Part shown: positions 33,311 through 41,813 of the stretch, piece by piece
Layout: each line of letters opens with the position of its first letter
How positions within the stretch are numbered: position 1 is the stretch's first letter
Assembly: GCA_902522115.1 (NCBI GenBank)
Contig: CABYUV010000001.1
Span: forward strand, 103,491 to 167,490
Reading direction: 5' to 3'
Source of the DNA: an uncultured Pelagibacteraceae bacterium
GTDB lineage: Bacteria; Pseudomonadota; Alphaproteobacteria; Pelagibacterales; Pelagibacteraceae
DNA length: 64,000 nt
Program-made: the position numbers and the translations under genes
The notes under the pieces: model-generated
What the model was told of the DNA's origin: nothing
Seen by the model: the letters and a program-made list of their open reading frames with translations, nothing else
Databases searched by the model: none

Positions 33311-33556
33311 ATGAATGATAATCAAAAAAAAGAACTTCAATCAGCAGCTTTTGAGAGACTATTAAAACATCTGGATGAAAGAAAAGATGTTCAAAATATT
33401 GATCTTATGAACCTTGCTGGTTTTTGTAGAAATTGTTTATCAAGATGGTTTAGAGAAGAAGGTGAAAAAAACGGAGTAAGCATGTCGGACTTAGAGGCTA
33501 GAGAGCATGTTTATGGAATGCCTTATTCTGAATGGAAAGAAAAATATCAAAAGTAA
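33311..33556 (+). CDS. DUF1244 family protein
   Basis: An 81-residue conserved protein of unknown function common in proteobacteria. The ATG at 33311 was chosen because homologous sequence begins there; an in-frame GTG at 33278 would add a hydrophobic stretch not typical of the family. The block DVQNIDLMNLAGFCRNCLSRW, with its two Cys (FCRNC), and YGMPYSEWKEKYQ are highly characteristic. It ends 1 bp before the convergent moaB. Confidence 0.9.
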   Translation: MNDNQKKELQSAAFERLLKHLDERKDVQNIDLMNLAGFCRNCLSRWFREEGEKNGVSMSDLEAREHVYGMPYSEWKEKYQK

Positions 33557-34057
33557 TTATTTTTCTTTAAGTCTTGGAAATAATTCAACAAAATTACAAG
33601 GTTTGTGATTAATATCTAATTGATGTTTTAAAATTTCATCCCATGCATCTGTTACACCGCCTGAGGAACCAGGTAATGCAAAAATATATTTTCCATTTGA
33701 TAAAGCGGCACATGCTCTAGATTGAATTGATGATGTGCCAACTGTTTTTAAGCTAATTGTTCTAAAAACTTCTCCAAATCCAGGTATATGTTTATCTGCA
33801 ATTTCATCAATCGCTTCTGGAGTTATATCTCTTCCTGTAAGACCTGTTCCTCCAGTAGTGATTATGACGTCTATATCTTTTTGATTTGTCCATTCTTTTA
33901 AAATTTTTACAATATCTTCTTTATTATCTTTGCAAATTTTTCTATCAATTAATTCATGTTTAGCTTCTTTAATTTTTTCAACCAAGATTGCACCCGATTT
34001 ATCATTATCAAATGTTCTTGTATCTGTTACAGTTAATAAAGCTATATTTACATCCAT
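33557..34057 (-). CDS. moaB: Molybdenum cofactor biosynthesis protein MoaB/MogA family
   Basis: Adenylylates molybdopterin before molybdate insertion. The 166 residues match the MoaB/MogA family; the glycine-rich site is TTGGTGLTGRDITPEAID, followed by PGFGEVFR and FALPGSSGGVTDAW. It converges on the DUF1244 gene and its start is only 9 bp from the divergent permease gene. It completes the molybdopterin steps present here; MoeA and molybdate transport genes are not seen in the window. Confidence 0.92.
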   Translation of the reverse strand: MDVNIALLTVTDTRTFDNDKSGAILVEKIKEAKHELIDRKICKDNKEDIVKILKEWTNQKDIDVIITTGGTGLTGRDITPEAIDEIADKHIPGFGEVFRTISLKTVGTSSIQSRACAALSNGKYIFALPGSSGGVTDAWDEILKHQLDINHKPCNFVELFPRLKEK

Positions 34058-34066
34058 AATTTAAAA

Positions 34067-34813
34067 ATGATTATATTATCAATTCTTTTCTTTGTAACTG
34101 CATTAATATACTCAAGCATTGGTTTTGGAGGAGGCTCAACATATCTTGCAATACTTTTAATTTGGGGTGTACCTTATACAATATTTCCTATTATAGCCCT
34201 AGTATGCAATATTATTGTTGTATCTGGTAATTCTATTAATTTTATAAGATCTAAAAATATAAACTTTAATTTACTATTTCCTTATTTAATAGGCTCTATA
34301 CCTTGTGCCTTTATTGGAGGATCAATAGCAATTGAAAAAAGTTTATTTGAAATTTTATTATTTTGTATTTTGTTGGTTGCAGGCATTTTTTTATTAGTTG
34401 AAAGTAAATCTTTTAATAAAGAGCAAATTAAAATTAATCAAATACCAAAATTATTATCAATTTCTATTGGATCGATAATTGGCTTTATGTCAGGTATAGT
34501 AGGAATTGGTGGAGGAATTTTTTTAAGCCCTATTCTTTTTTTAATGAAAGCTGGATATCCTATACATATCACCAGTAGTGCATCTTTATTTATTTTAGTT
34601 AATTCTATCTTTGGAGTTGCTGGACAACTGACAAAAGATCAGGCTTTAGATCAGGTTATTAGCTATTGGCCATTATTTTTTGCAGTACTTGTTGGAGGAC
34701 AAATTGGTAGCTTATTAAACATTAAATTCTTATCAAACAAAATATTAGCTCTACTAACTTCTTTTCTTGTAATTTTTGTCGCAATAAGAATGGGAATTAA
34801 ACTTGTTGCTTAA
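34067..34813 (+). CDS. TauE/SafE family permease
   Basis: An integral membrane protein, 248 residues with about seven to eight membrane segments. The family's two similar halves open with YSSIGFGGGSTYLAILLIWG (near 15-34) and FMSGIVGIGGGIFLSPILF (near 142-160). TauE/SafE members export sulfite, sulfoacetate or other small organosulfur anions. Placement beside Moco genes hints at a sulfur-oxyanion role, but this is only context. The start ATG is 9 bp from the divergent moaB. Confidence 0.87.
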   Translation: MIILSILFFVTALIYSSIGFGGGSTYLAILLIWGVPYTIFPIIALVCNIIVVSGNSINFIRSKNINFNLLFPYLIGSIPCAFIGGSIAIEKSLFEILLFCILLVAGIFLLVESKSFNKEQIKINQIPKLLSISIGSIIGFMSGIVGIGGGIFLSPILFLMKAGYPIHITSSASLFILVNSIFGVAGQLTKDQALDQVISYWPLFFAVLVGGQIGSLLNIKFLSNKILALLTSFLVIFVAIRMGIKLVA

Positions 34814-34849
34814 TATTGAATAAATTTGCTTTTAAGATATTTAAATTGT

Positions 34850-35440
34850 ATGAGAAATATAAAACCTTTTGGTCCATCATTAGGAAAGACAAAAATTTCA
34901 AAGAAATTTTTAAATATCTTGAATAAAGAGATTGATAATAAAGTTTTAACAAAAAATAACGATTATAGTTCTAAATTAGCAAGTCAGATTAAAAAAGAAA
35001 TCAAAATTTCAAATAACTTTATAAAAAAAAATTTTGAAAAAGAATTAAAAAAAAATATCAAAGATTTTCTTAAAAATGAAAAAATTAAAAAAGTTCAAGA
35101 TATAAAGATATTAAATTTATGGGTAGTTAGTCAATTTAAAGGTGAATATAACCCAATACATTATCATGATGGAGATATATCAGGCGTTGGTTATTTAAAA
35201 GTTCCAAAAAATATGACTAAAAATAAGTTTTTAAAAAATAAAAAAGATAAGACTAACGGCACAATTGATTTTATTAACGGACAAAGAGGTTTTTTGAGCA
35301 GAAGTATTTATAATATTGCCCCCAAAGAAAGAGACTTAATAATTTTTCCAAACTATTTAATGCATACTGCTTATCCATTTAATATCAATGCTGAAAGAAG
35401 ATCCTTTTCTTTTAATGCTAAAATCATTTTTAAAAAATAA
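34850..35440 (+). CDS. Putative 2-oxoglutarate/Fe(II) oxygenase
   Basis: A third iron oxygenase, unlike the two at 5084 and 5985. The ATG at 34850 gives 196 residues beginning RNIKPFGPSLGK; a TTG eight codons upstream is less likely. The metal triad is His and Asp in PIHYHDGDISG and His in YLMHTAYPF, with Arg-Ser in ERRSFSFNAKI as 2OG ligands. This layout matches the family annotated as putative 2OG-Fe(II) oxygenase in marine bacteria and phages. It overlaps the homocysteine methyltransferase start by one base. Confidence 0.75.
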   Translation: MRNIKPFGPSLGKTKISKKFLNILNKEIDNKVLTKNNDYSSKLASQIKKEIKISNNFIKKNFEKELKKNIKDFLKNEKIKKVQDIKILNLWVVSQFKGEYNPIHYHDGDISGVGYLKVPKNMTKNKFLKNKKDKTNGTIDFINGQRGFLSRSIYNIAPKERDLIIFPNYLMHTAYPFNINAERRSFSFNAKIIFKK

Positions 35441-36345
35441 TGATTAATAGAGATTTTTTTAAAAAAATTAGAATATTAGACGGAGGAATGGGTCAAGAAT
35501 TACTTGCAAGAGGAATGAAGCCAAATTCAACTTTATGGAGTGCTAATGCAATATTAGATGAAAATTATCATCAGCTTGTTTTAGACACACATATTGATTT
35601 CATAAAAGCTGGTGCAGAAATTATTGTTACTACTACTTTTGCAACAAGACAAAAACGTTTAAAGGAGAATAAACTTTTAGATAAATTTGAGTATTTAAAT
35701 CAAAAAGCTGGTGAAATTGCGCAAGCTGCAAAAGAAAATTTTCCCAATACTTATATTGCTGGTGGTATACCTCCTCAAAATTTAACATATGAAGCAGATG
35801 ATAGAGATGAAATTGAAATTATTGAAAATTTTCATAGTCAGGCAAAGACGTTAGATTCATATGTTGATTTTTTTTACTTTGATGTTTGGAGTAGTATTAA
35901 AGAGGTTAAATGTGGGATAGAGGCTTTGAAAGAATTTAAAAAACCTTATTTAGTTGGATTACATATATCTGAAGGAACTACTTTACCAAGTGGGGAAAAG
36001 ATCAAAGATATAAAAAATATAATTGATGAAAATGCTCTGGGAGTGATGTTGTCATGCGTGTCTCCTGAAAATTTTGAGAAAAATTTGGAAGAATTAAGAA
36101 GTTTAAACATACCTTTTGGTTTTAAATTGAATGGCTTTGTTACCACTAAACTAAAACAAAGTTATACAACAGTTTTTTTAGGTAAAAAATCTAATCCAAA
36201 TGAAATTTTAGGAAAAAGACAGGATTTGACTCCAACTAGAATTCAAGAAATCGCTAAAAAATTTAAAGACGCTGGAGCAACTATTCTTGGGGGATGTTGT
36301 GAAACAAATCCTTCACATATTGAGGCAATCGCAAAAATTAAGTAA
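35440..36345 (+). CDS. Homocysteine S-methyltransferase family protein
   Basis: A zinc-dependent methyltransferase that moves a methyl group from a donor such as S-methylmethionine or a betaine to homocysteine. The 301 residues show ILDGGMGQELLARG at the N-terminus. The zinc Cys residues are in VMLSCVSPEN (about 204) and in ILGGCCETNPSHI near the end. It follows the 2OG oxygenase by TAATG overlap. SAR11-type bacteria depend on reduced sulfur, so methyl transfer from a sulfonium donor fits, but the donor is unknown. The end overlaps the convergent exporter gene by 8 bp. Confidence 0.88.
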   Translation: MINRDFFKKIRILDGGMGQELLARGMKPNSTLWSANAILDENYHQLVLDTHIDFIKAGAEIIVTTTFATRQKRLKENKLLDKFEYLNQKAGEIAQAAKENFPNTYIAGGIPPQNLTYEADDRDEIEIIENFHSQAKTLDSYVDFFYFDVWSSIKEVKCGIEALKEFKKPYLVGLHISEGTTLPSGEKIKDIKNIIDENALGVMLSCVSPENFEKNLEELRSLNIPFGFKLNGFVTTKLKQSYTTVFLGKKSNPNEILGKRQDLTPTRIQEIAKKFKDAGATILGGCCETNPSHIEAIAKIK

Positions 36346-37225
36346 CATTTTTATAATCTGCTTTTCTTGCAAGATATATTCCAATAAATACTGCAATTAA
36401 TGCAACTATAATTTTTGAGGTAATTATTTCATTCAAAAATATGTATCCTAAAATAATTCCAAAAATTGGAATTATGTATGAAACTTGTGAATGAAATATA
36501 AGACCATTTGTCTTTAAAATTCTGAATCTCAATAACCATGCTATTCCGGTAGGAAATATGCCTAAATATATTACTGACATAATTGAGTCTGTTGAAGGGT
36601 TCAACATCCAAGGTTTTTCGAAAATTACGGTAAATGGAAAAAGTAAAATTGTTGACCAAATTAATATGGAAGCTGTAACATTCTCATTTTTCTTATCGCT
36701 AATTTTTAAAGTAATTACTCCCCCTATCACATAACAAGTAGACCCAAGCAAAATTAAAAGTGCAGCTATAAAATTATTTTCATTAATTAAAAAATTATCT
36801 GAAAATAAAAATACTATTCCTGAAAAGCCTATCAATAAACCTATTGTTTTTAATAAATTAAATTTTTCTCCCTTTAAAAAAAAGTGAGCTAAAACTGTTG
36901 AGCTTAAAGGTGTTGTAGACATTAAAATAGCAGCTAAGTTACTTTGGACGTAATTCACTCCATACGATATTAGCATAAAAGGTATAGCCAGGTTTACTAA
37001 TCCTATAATTGCAAACCACTTCCAATCTTTTGAAAATGCTTCGATTTTAATATTTTTATAAAAGCATAAAATTAAAACAGGCATAGCGCCTAAAAAAGAT
37101 CTTAAAAAACCTATTGTAATAGGTCCAAAAGAATATGTTGCAATTTTAATATTAAAAAAAGCTGAAGCCCATATTAAAGATAATATAGTCAATAACAAAT
37201 AATCAACTAACTTAGGTTTTCTCAT
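36338..37225 (-). CDS. EamA/DMT family transporter
   Basis: An integral membrane protein of the drug/metabolite transporter superfamily, 295 residues with ten predicted membrane segments in two EamA repeats (for example WASAFFNIKIATYSFGP at the start and LGIFPTGIAWLLRFRIL in the second half). Members export amino acids, cysteine intermediates or nucleobases. It overlaps the YbaK gene by 4 bp (ATGA), so they form an operon. Confidence 0.88.
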   Translation of the reverse strand: MRKPKLVDYLLLTILSLIWASAFFNIKIATYSFGPITIGFLRSFLGAMPVLILCFYKNIKIEAFSKDWKWFAIIGLVNLAIPFMLISYGVNYVQSNLAAILMSTTPLSSTVLAHFFLKGEKFNLLKTIGLLIGFSGIVFLFSDNFLINENNFIAALLILLGSTCYVIGGVITLKISDKKNENVTASILIWSTILLFPFTVIFEKPWMLNPSTDSIMSVIYLGIFPTGIAWLLRFRILKTNGLIFHSQVSYIIPIFGIILGYIFLNEIITSKIIVALIAVFIGIYLARKADYKNVT

Positions 37226-37704
37226 TCTGTTATCTCTTTTGTTACACCTGAAGTTAATGATTTTAAACTTTCAAAATCTATTTTAAAAACTGCATTAGGA
37301 TGTCCAGCTGCTGCAAATATAGAGTCATAATTTTTTAAATTTTCATCAATAAATATTTTTACTCTTATCAAATGACCTGTTGGAGAAACACCCCCAATTG
37401 TATAACCTGTAACTTTTTTAACATCTTCAGGATTAGCCATAGAAACGTCTTTTTCATTTAAGATTTTTTTTAACTTATTCAAAGAACATCTTTTGTCTCC
37501 TGAAACTAAACAAAGAATAAATTCTTCTTCTGCTTTGAAAAGTAAGCTTTTTACAATTGCTCCAACTTTACAACCTAAAGCTGTAGCAGCATCTTGTGCA
37601 GTCCTTGCTGTTTGCTCTAAAACTATAACTCTCAGATTAGGATTAAATTCTTTAATTGCTTTTTCTGCTCTTTTAACCGGCTCTTTAAATAGTATTGAAT
37701 TCAT
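37222..37704 (-). CDS. YbaK/EbsC family aminoacyl-tRNA deacylase
   Basis: A trans-editing enzyme that hydrolyses misacylated tRNA, such as Cys- or Ala-tRNAPro. The 160 residues match the YbaK/ProX fold: TARTAQDAATALGC, VKSLLFKAEEEFIL with the conserved Lys, and GYTIGGVSPTGH. It is the first gene of a minus-strand pair with the EamA exporter and is divergent from glnA. Confidence 0.87.
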   Translation of the reverse strand: MNSILFKEPVKRAEKAIKEFNPNLRVIVLEQTARTAQDAATALGCKVGAIVKSLLFKAEEEFILCLVSGDKRCSLNKLKKILNEKDVSMANPEDVKKVTGYTIGGVSPTGHLIRVKIFIDENLKNYDSIFAAAGHPNAVFKIDFESLKSLTSGVTKEITE

Positions 37705-37841
37705 TGTTTTAATTTCTTTAAAAATTCAGTGACTAATTACACTACTTATGTGAAAATTGCATAGGTGTTATTTATTAAATAAGCAATATTTTCCATTATT
37801 TTTTTGGTAATTAGGCCAAACAAAATTACATAGGAGACAAA

Positions 37842-39248
37842 ATGAGTGCAGCGAACGTTTTAAAATACATCAAAGAAAAAGATGCAGAATTTGTAGATTT
37901 AAGATTTACAGACCCAAGAGGTAAACTTCAGCATTTAACAATGGACTCATCGGTAGTTGATGAGGGAATGTTAAATGAAGGAGTGTTTTTTGACGGTTCT
38001 TCTATAGCAGGATGGAAAGCAATTAATGAATCTGACATGATTTTAAAGCCTGATACTTCAAGAATGTTTATGGATCCTTTTACGTCTCATAATACAGTAG
38101 TTTTGTTTTGTGATATTCTTGATGCTATAAAGAAAACACCATACGAGAGAGATCCTAGAGGTATAGCAAAAAAAGCAGAGGAATATTTAAAATCCTCTGG
38201 AATCGGCGATAAAGCATTTTTTGGTCCAGAGCCTGAGTTTTTTGTATTTGATGATGTACGAATTAAAAATGATATGAATGAGTGTGGCTTTGTCCTAGAC
38301 AGTAAAGAAGGTCCCTATAATTCTGGGAAGGAATATGAAAATGGAAACATGGGTCATAGACCTGGTGTAAAGGGAGGATACTTCCCTGTTCCGCCTGTAG
38401 ATAGCGAACAGGATATGAGAAGTGAATATTTAAAAAATTTGAAAGAAGTGGGTATTAAAGTTGAAAAACATCACCATGAAGTTGCCCCAAGTCAGCATGA
38501 ATTAGGGATGTATTTTGGAACTTTAGTTGATCAAGCTGATAATGTTCAGTTATACAAATATGTTGTTCAAATGGTAACTCATTCATTTGGGAAAACAGCA
38601 ACATTTATGCCTAAACCAGTTGCAGGTGATAATGGCTCTGGAATGCATACTCATCAATCAATATGGAAAGGTGATACACCAGTATTTTCTGGTGATGCTT
38701 ATTCAGGTTTGTCAGAAACAGCTTTGCATTACATTGGTGGAATTTTAAAACATGCAAAAGCAATTAATGCATTCTCAAATGCAACTACAAATAGCTACAA
38801 AAGATTAATTCCTGGTTTTGAAGCTCCAGTATTACTAGCTTACTCAGCTAGAAATAGATCAGCATCATGTAGGATTCCTATTACTTTAAGTAAAAAAGGC
38901 GCAAGATGTGAAATTAGATTCCCTGATGCTTCAGGAAATCCTTACTTAACTTTTGCAGCAATGTTAATGGCTGGAATAGATGGAATTAAAAATAAAATTC
39001 ATCCAGGTGAATCATTTGACAAAGATTTATATGAATTACCACCAGAGGAAGTTAAATCTATTCCGACTGTATGTGGATCATTAAGGGAAGCAATGGAAAG
39101 TTTAGATAAAGACAGAGAATTTTTAACTCAAGGTGGTGTCTTTACTGATGATCAAATTGATGCTTATATTGCTCTAAAGTTCGAGGAAATTCATAAATTT
39201 GAACATGCACCTCATCCTGTTGAGTTTGAGATGTATTACAGCTGCTAA
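37842..39248 (+). CDS. glnA: Glutamine synthetase type I
   Basis: Makes glutamine from glutamate, ammonia and ATP as a dodecamer. The 468 residues match GSI (E. coli 469). [25 protein letters not shown] and NRSASCRIP are active-site blocks. The adenylylation Tyr is retained in [11 protein letters not shown], so control by GlnE-type adenylylation is possible. A TAGGAGA ribosome binding site precedes the ATG. The 137-bp leader shows no clear NtrC site, sigma-54 promoter or known glutamine riboswitch to the eye. Confidence 0.97.
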   Translation: MSAANVLKYIKEKDAEFVDLRFTDPRGKLQHLTMDSSVVDEGMLNEGVFFDGSSIAGWKAINESDMILKPDTSRMFMDPFTSHNTVVLFCDILDAIKKTPYERDPRGIAKKAEEYLKSSGIGDKAFFGPEPEFFVFDDVRIKNDMNECGFVLDSKEGPYNSGKEYENGNMGHRPGVKGGYFPVPPVDSEQDMRSEYLKNLKEVGIKVEKHHHEVAPSQHELGMYFGTLVDQADNVQLYKYVVQMVTHSFGKTATFMPKPVAGDNGSGMHTHQSIWKGDTPVFSGDAYSGLSETALHYIGGILKHAKAINAFSNATTNSYKRLIPGFEAPVLLAYSARNRSASCRIPITLSKKGARCEIRFPDASGNPYLTFAAMLMAGIDGIKNKIHPGESFDKDLYELPPEEVKSIPTVCGSLREAMESLDKDREFLTQGGVFTDDQIDAYIALKFEEIHKFEHAPHPVEFEMYYSC

Positions 39249-39256
39249 ATATTTAG

Positions 39257-39427
39257 CTACTGTTTTGTTGTTGCAATTGTATTCTTGTTAATACCTTTTT
39301 TTACGACGTAATCTTGGGTACCATTAGCACCAGTTTCAACTTCTTTTCGTAAATCCTTAAAGAAAGCTTTTTCTTTTAAAGAATCTTTTAGGTTCTTAAC
39401 CAGATTTTTAAACTCAAATTTATTCAT
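39257..39427 (-). CDS. Small Lys-rich hypothetical protein
   Basis: A 56-residue reading frame after the suf operon, from an ATG at 39427 (a GTG at 39442 is possible) to a TAG 8 bp from glnA. It starts with an amphipathic basic helix (FEFKNLVKNLKDSLKEKAFF) and ends in a Gly/Asn/Thr-rich part (ETGANGTQDYVVKKG). No family is recognised. It has no clear ribosome binding site. TTGCAT, a 17-bp spacer and TATAGA lie so close upstream that the transcript could be nearly leaderless. The composition looks coding, but the evidence is modest. Confidence 0.42.
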   Translation of the reverse strand: MNKFEFKNLVKNLKDSLKEKAFFKDLRKEVETGANGTQDYVVKKGINKNTIATTKQ

Positions 39428-39443
39428 AACGAATCTATACACT

Positions 39444-39474
39444 AGATATGCATAAAATGCAATTCAGATATGCA
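39444..39474. repeat. Two direct copies of AGATATGCA, 22 bp apart
   Basis: AGATATGCA occurs at 39444-39452 and 39466-39474, with a further ATGCA between. The 22-bp spacing is about two DNA turns, so both copies lie on one face, as for a regulator site. They lie between the iscA stop and the small hypothetical gene. Confidence 0.4.
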
Positions 39475-39493
39475 AATATTAGGATAATACAAC

Positions 39494-39829
39494 CTATGAT
39501 GTTTTAAAGGATTCTCCACAGCCACATCGCTCAGTTTCATTTGGATTATTAAATACAAATGACGAGGACAATTCTTCTTTTTTATAATCCATTTCAGTTC
39601 CAAGCAGATACATAATAGCAGCTGAATCAACGAATACTTTTACACCCTTATCTTCAATAACTTCATCATTAGGATTTAACTCCTTTGTATATTCCATTAC
39701 ATATGACATCCCTGCGCAACCACCAGATTTTACAGATACTCTAACACCAATAGAATCTTTTTCAGCATTAGCCATTATCTCTTTTATTCTTGATGCTGCG
39801 TTATTACTTAATTTAATTATAGGGTTCAT
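39494..39829 (-). CDS. Iron-sulfur cluster carrier, A-type (SufA/IscA/ErpA family)
   Basis: Carries [Fe-S] clusters from the SUF scaffold to target proteins. The 111 residues show the three ligand Cys: one in SGGCAGMSYVM and two in RCGCGESF near the C-terminus. It is the last recognised gene of the suf operon and overlaps the sufT stop by one base. Sequence alone does not separate SufA from ErpA. Confidence 0.93.
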   Translation of the reverse strand: MNPIIKLSNNAASRIKEIMANAEKDSIGVRVSVKSGGCAGMSYVMEYTKELNPNDEVIEDKGVKVFVDSAAIMYLLGTEMDYKKEELSSSFVFNNPNETERCGCGESFKTS

Positions 39830-40128
39830 TACAAATTCAATTCCAATTTAGCTGCTTCCGACATCATATCTTTGTTCCATGGTGGATCCCAAACTAGCTC
39901 GAGATCTACATCCTCGATACCTTCTACCTGCATTGCGCCCTCTTTTACCTCTTTTGGTAAACTTTCTGCAACTGGACAATTTGGAGTTGTCAAAGTCATT
40001 TTAATAATTGCAAACTTTTCATCCTTTACTTTAATATCATAAATCAAACCCAATTCGTAGATATTTACAGGTAATTCTGGATCATAAATTTTTCTTATTT
40101 CTTCAATTATCTGATCTTTTTTAGACAT
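39829..40128 (-). CDS. sufT: SufT-type MIP18 (DUF59) domain protein
   Basis: An Fe-S maturation factor, 99 residues, the length of a bare DUF59/MIP18 domain. Blocks are IYDPELPVNIYELGLIYDI and MTLTTPNCPVAESLP, the latter with the conserved Cys. It sits 3 bp after sufU and overlaps the A-type carrier by one base. Confidence 0.92.
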   Translation of the reverse strand: MSKKDQIIEEIRKIYDPELPVNIYELGLIYDIKVKDEKFAIIKMTLTTPNCPVAESLPKEVKEGAMQVEGIEDVDLELVWDPPWNKDMMSEAAKLELNL

Positions 40129-40131
40129 AAT

Positions 40132-40596
40132 TTAATTTTCTGTTTTTACCTCTTCTGTTTTTTCATCAAAAGCAGAAACCATTGTGTGCCAAGATAAGGT
40201 TGCGCATTTAACTCTCATTGGATATTGCTTAACACCAGATAAACACATCAGTTTAGTTTTTTCATCTTCACTCAAATAATCAGATTTTAATTCAGGATTT
40301 TCTTTAATCATGCTTAAAAAATCCTCAACAATTTCCTTAGCCTCATGCTCATTTTTTCCTTTGATCAAATCAGTCATTATAGAGGCTGAAGCCATTGAAA
40401 TAGCACAACCACTCCCTTCAAAAGATGCATCTTCTACAATTTTTTGTCCATTTAATTTTAAATAAACATGAACATTATCACCACAAAGAGGATTGTTACC
40501 TTTAGCATCTTTATTAAAACCTTCTGCCTTTCTAAGATTTCTAGGGTTCTTACCGTGTTCTAGTATAATTTCTTGATAAAGTTCTTTTAAATTCAT
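40132..40596 (-). CDS. sufU: SufU-like scaffold/sulfur-transfer protein
   Basis: An IscU-fold protein of the SUF-NifU type, 154 residues. Cys residues are in NPLCGDNV, EGSGCAIS and VKCATLSW. The segment between the last two carries the extra stretch typical of SufU (DYLSEDEKTKLMCLSGVKQYP). In SUF systems it takes sulfur from SufS. No sufE is present here, consistent with SufU in that role. It overlaps sufS by one base. Confidence 0.92.
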   Translation of the reverse strand: MNLKELYQEIILEHGKNPRNLRKAEGFNKDAKGNNPLCGDNVHVYLKLNGQKIVEDASFEGSGCAISMASASIMTDLIKGKNEHEAKEIVEDFLSMIKENPELKSDYLSEDEKTKLMCLSGVKQYPMRVKCATLSWHTMVSAFDEKTEEVKTEN

Positions 40597-41813
40597 TAAA
40601 GATTAAATATTTTTTTACAGTTGTTTATCGAATCATTTAGCTGATCTAAATCTTCTTTTGTGTTATAAATACCAACTGATGCTCTGGCACTTGCTGGAAT
40701 ATTTAATTTATCATGAAGAATTTGACAACAATGATGTCCTGCTCTTATTGCAACTCCATCTTCATCCAATATGGTTGCAATATCATGTGGGTGAACTCCT
40801 TCTATTGTGAATGATAACACCCCTCCTTTATTTTTTGGATTTCCAATGAGTTTAACTGAATTATTTTTTTGCAATAGTTCTTGCCCATAATTAACTAAGT
40901 CAGCTTCATGTTTCATTACGTTTTCTATACCAATACTTTCTAAAAATTTTATTGATTGATCAAAAGCAATTACCTGTGCTGTGGCCATAGTTCCTGCCTC
41001 GTATTTATTTGGTAATTCACCATAGGAAATTCTATCCTTTTTAACCTCATTTATCATTCCTCCACCACCTTGGTATGGAGGTAATTCTTCTAACCATTTT
41101 TTCTTTCCGTAAAGAACTCCTAAACCTGTAGGTCCATACATTTTGTGACATGAAATTGCATAGAAATCACAATCTAAATCTTGCATATCTAATCTTAAAT
41201 GCGGTGCACCTTGGCATCCATCAACTACTACAATTATTCCTTTTGAATGTGCAAGCTGGGTAATTTCTTTTACTGGTAAAATTGCACCTGTTACATTAGA
41301 CAAATGAGTAATTGAAATTAATTTTGTTTTTGGGGTTATTTTCTTTTCTATTTCTTCAAGAGTAATTTCACCTTCATCATTTATTTCAGCAAAATTAATT
41401 TTTATATTTTTTGATTTTCTTAGGAAGTGCCATGGAACATAATTTGAATGATGCTCAAGTTCTGTAATTAACACTTCATCGCCTTCCTTCAAGTAACTTT
41501 GGCCCAATGTATTAGCAACTAAATTTAATGCTTCAGTAGCACCCTTTGTAAAAACAATTTCATTTTTATCTTTGGCATTAATATATTTCTGAACAGAAGT
41601 TCTTGTATTTTCATATAAATTAGTAGCAGCAACCGCAAGATAATGAACACTTCTACCAACATTTGAAAATTGTTTGGTATAAAATTCATTTATTCTATCC
41701 ACTACTATCTTAGGTTTTTGAGATGAATTCGCACTATCTAAATAAACCAGATCATTATTTTGAATTTTTTCATCAAATATTGGAAATTCTTTTTTTATTT
41801 GATTAATATTCAT
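40596..41813 (-). CDS. sufS: Cysteine desulfurase SufS
   Basis: A PLP enzyme that removes sulfur from cysteine as a persulfide, 405 residues. The PLP Lys is in AISCHKMYGPTG, and the persulfide Cys is in RAGHHCCQ, the SufS form of the loop. TELEHHSNYVPW and GYQGGGGM-like PYQGGGGMI are class II desulfurase blocks. It overlaps sufD by 4 bp (ATGA) and sufU by one base. Confidence 0.96.
   Translation of the reverse strand: MNINQIKKEFPIFDEKIQNNDLVYLDSANSSQKPKIVVDRINEFYTKQFSNVGRSVHYLAVAATNLYENTRTSVQKYINAKDKNEIVFTKGATEALNLVANTLGQSYLKEGDEVLITELEHHSNYVPWHFLRKSKNIKINFAEINDEGEITLEEIEKKITPKTKLISITHLSNVTGAILPVKEITQLAHSKGIIVVVDGCQGAPHLRLDMQDLDCDFYAISCHKMYGPTGLGVLYGKKKWLEELPPYQGGGGMINEVKKDRISYGELPNKYEAGTMATAQVIAFDQSIKFLESIGIENVMKHEADLVNYGQELLQKNNSVKLIGNPKNKGGVLSFTIEGVHPHDIATILDEDGVAIRAGHHCCQILHDKLNIPASARASVGIYNTKEDLDQLNDSINNCKKIFNL

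Noticed and set aside
37705..37841. Possible glutamine riboswitch, NtrC site or sigma-54 promoter before glnA
   Set aside because: None of the known motif cores is visible; only a TAGGAGA ribosome binding site is convincing.
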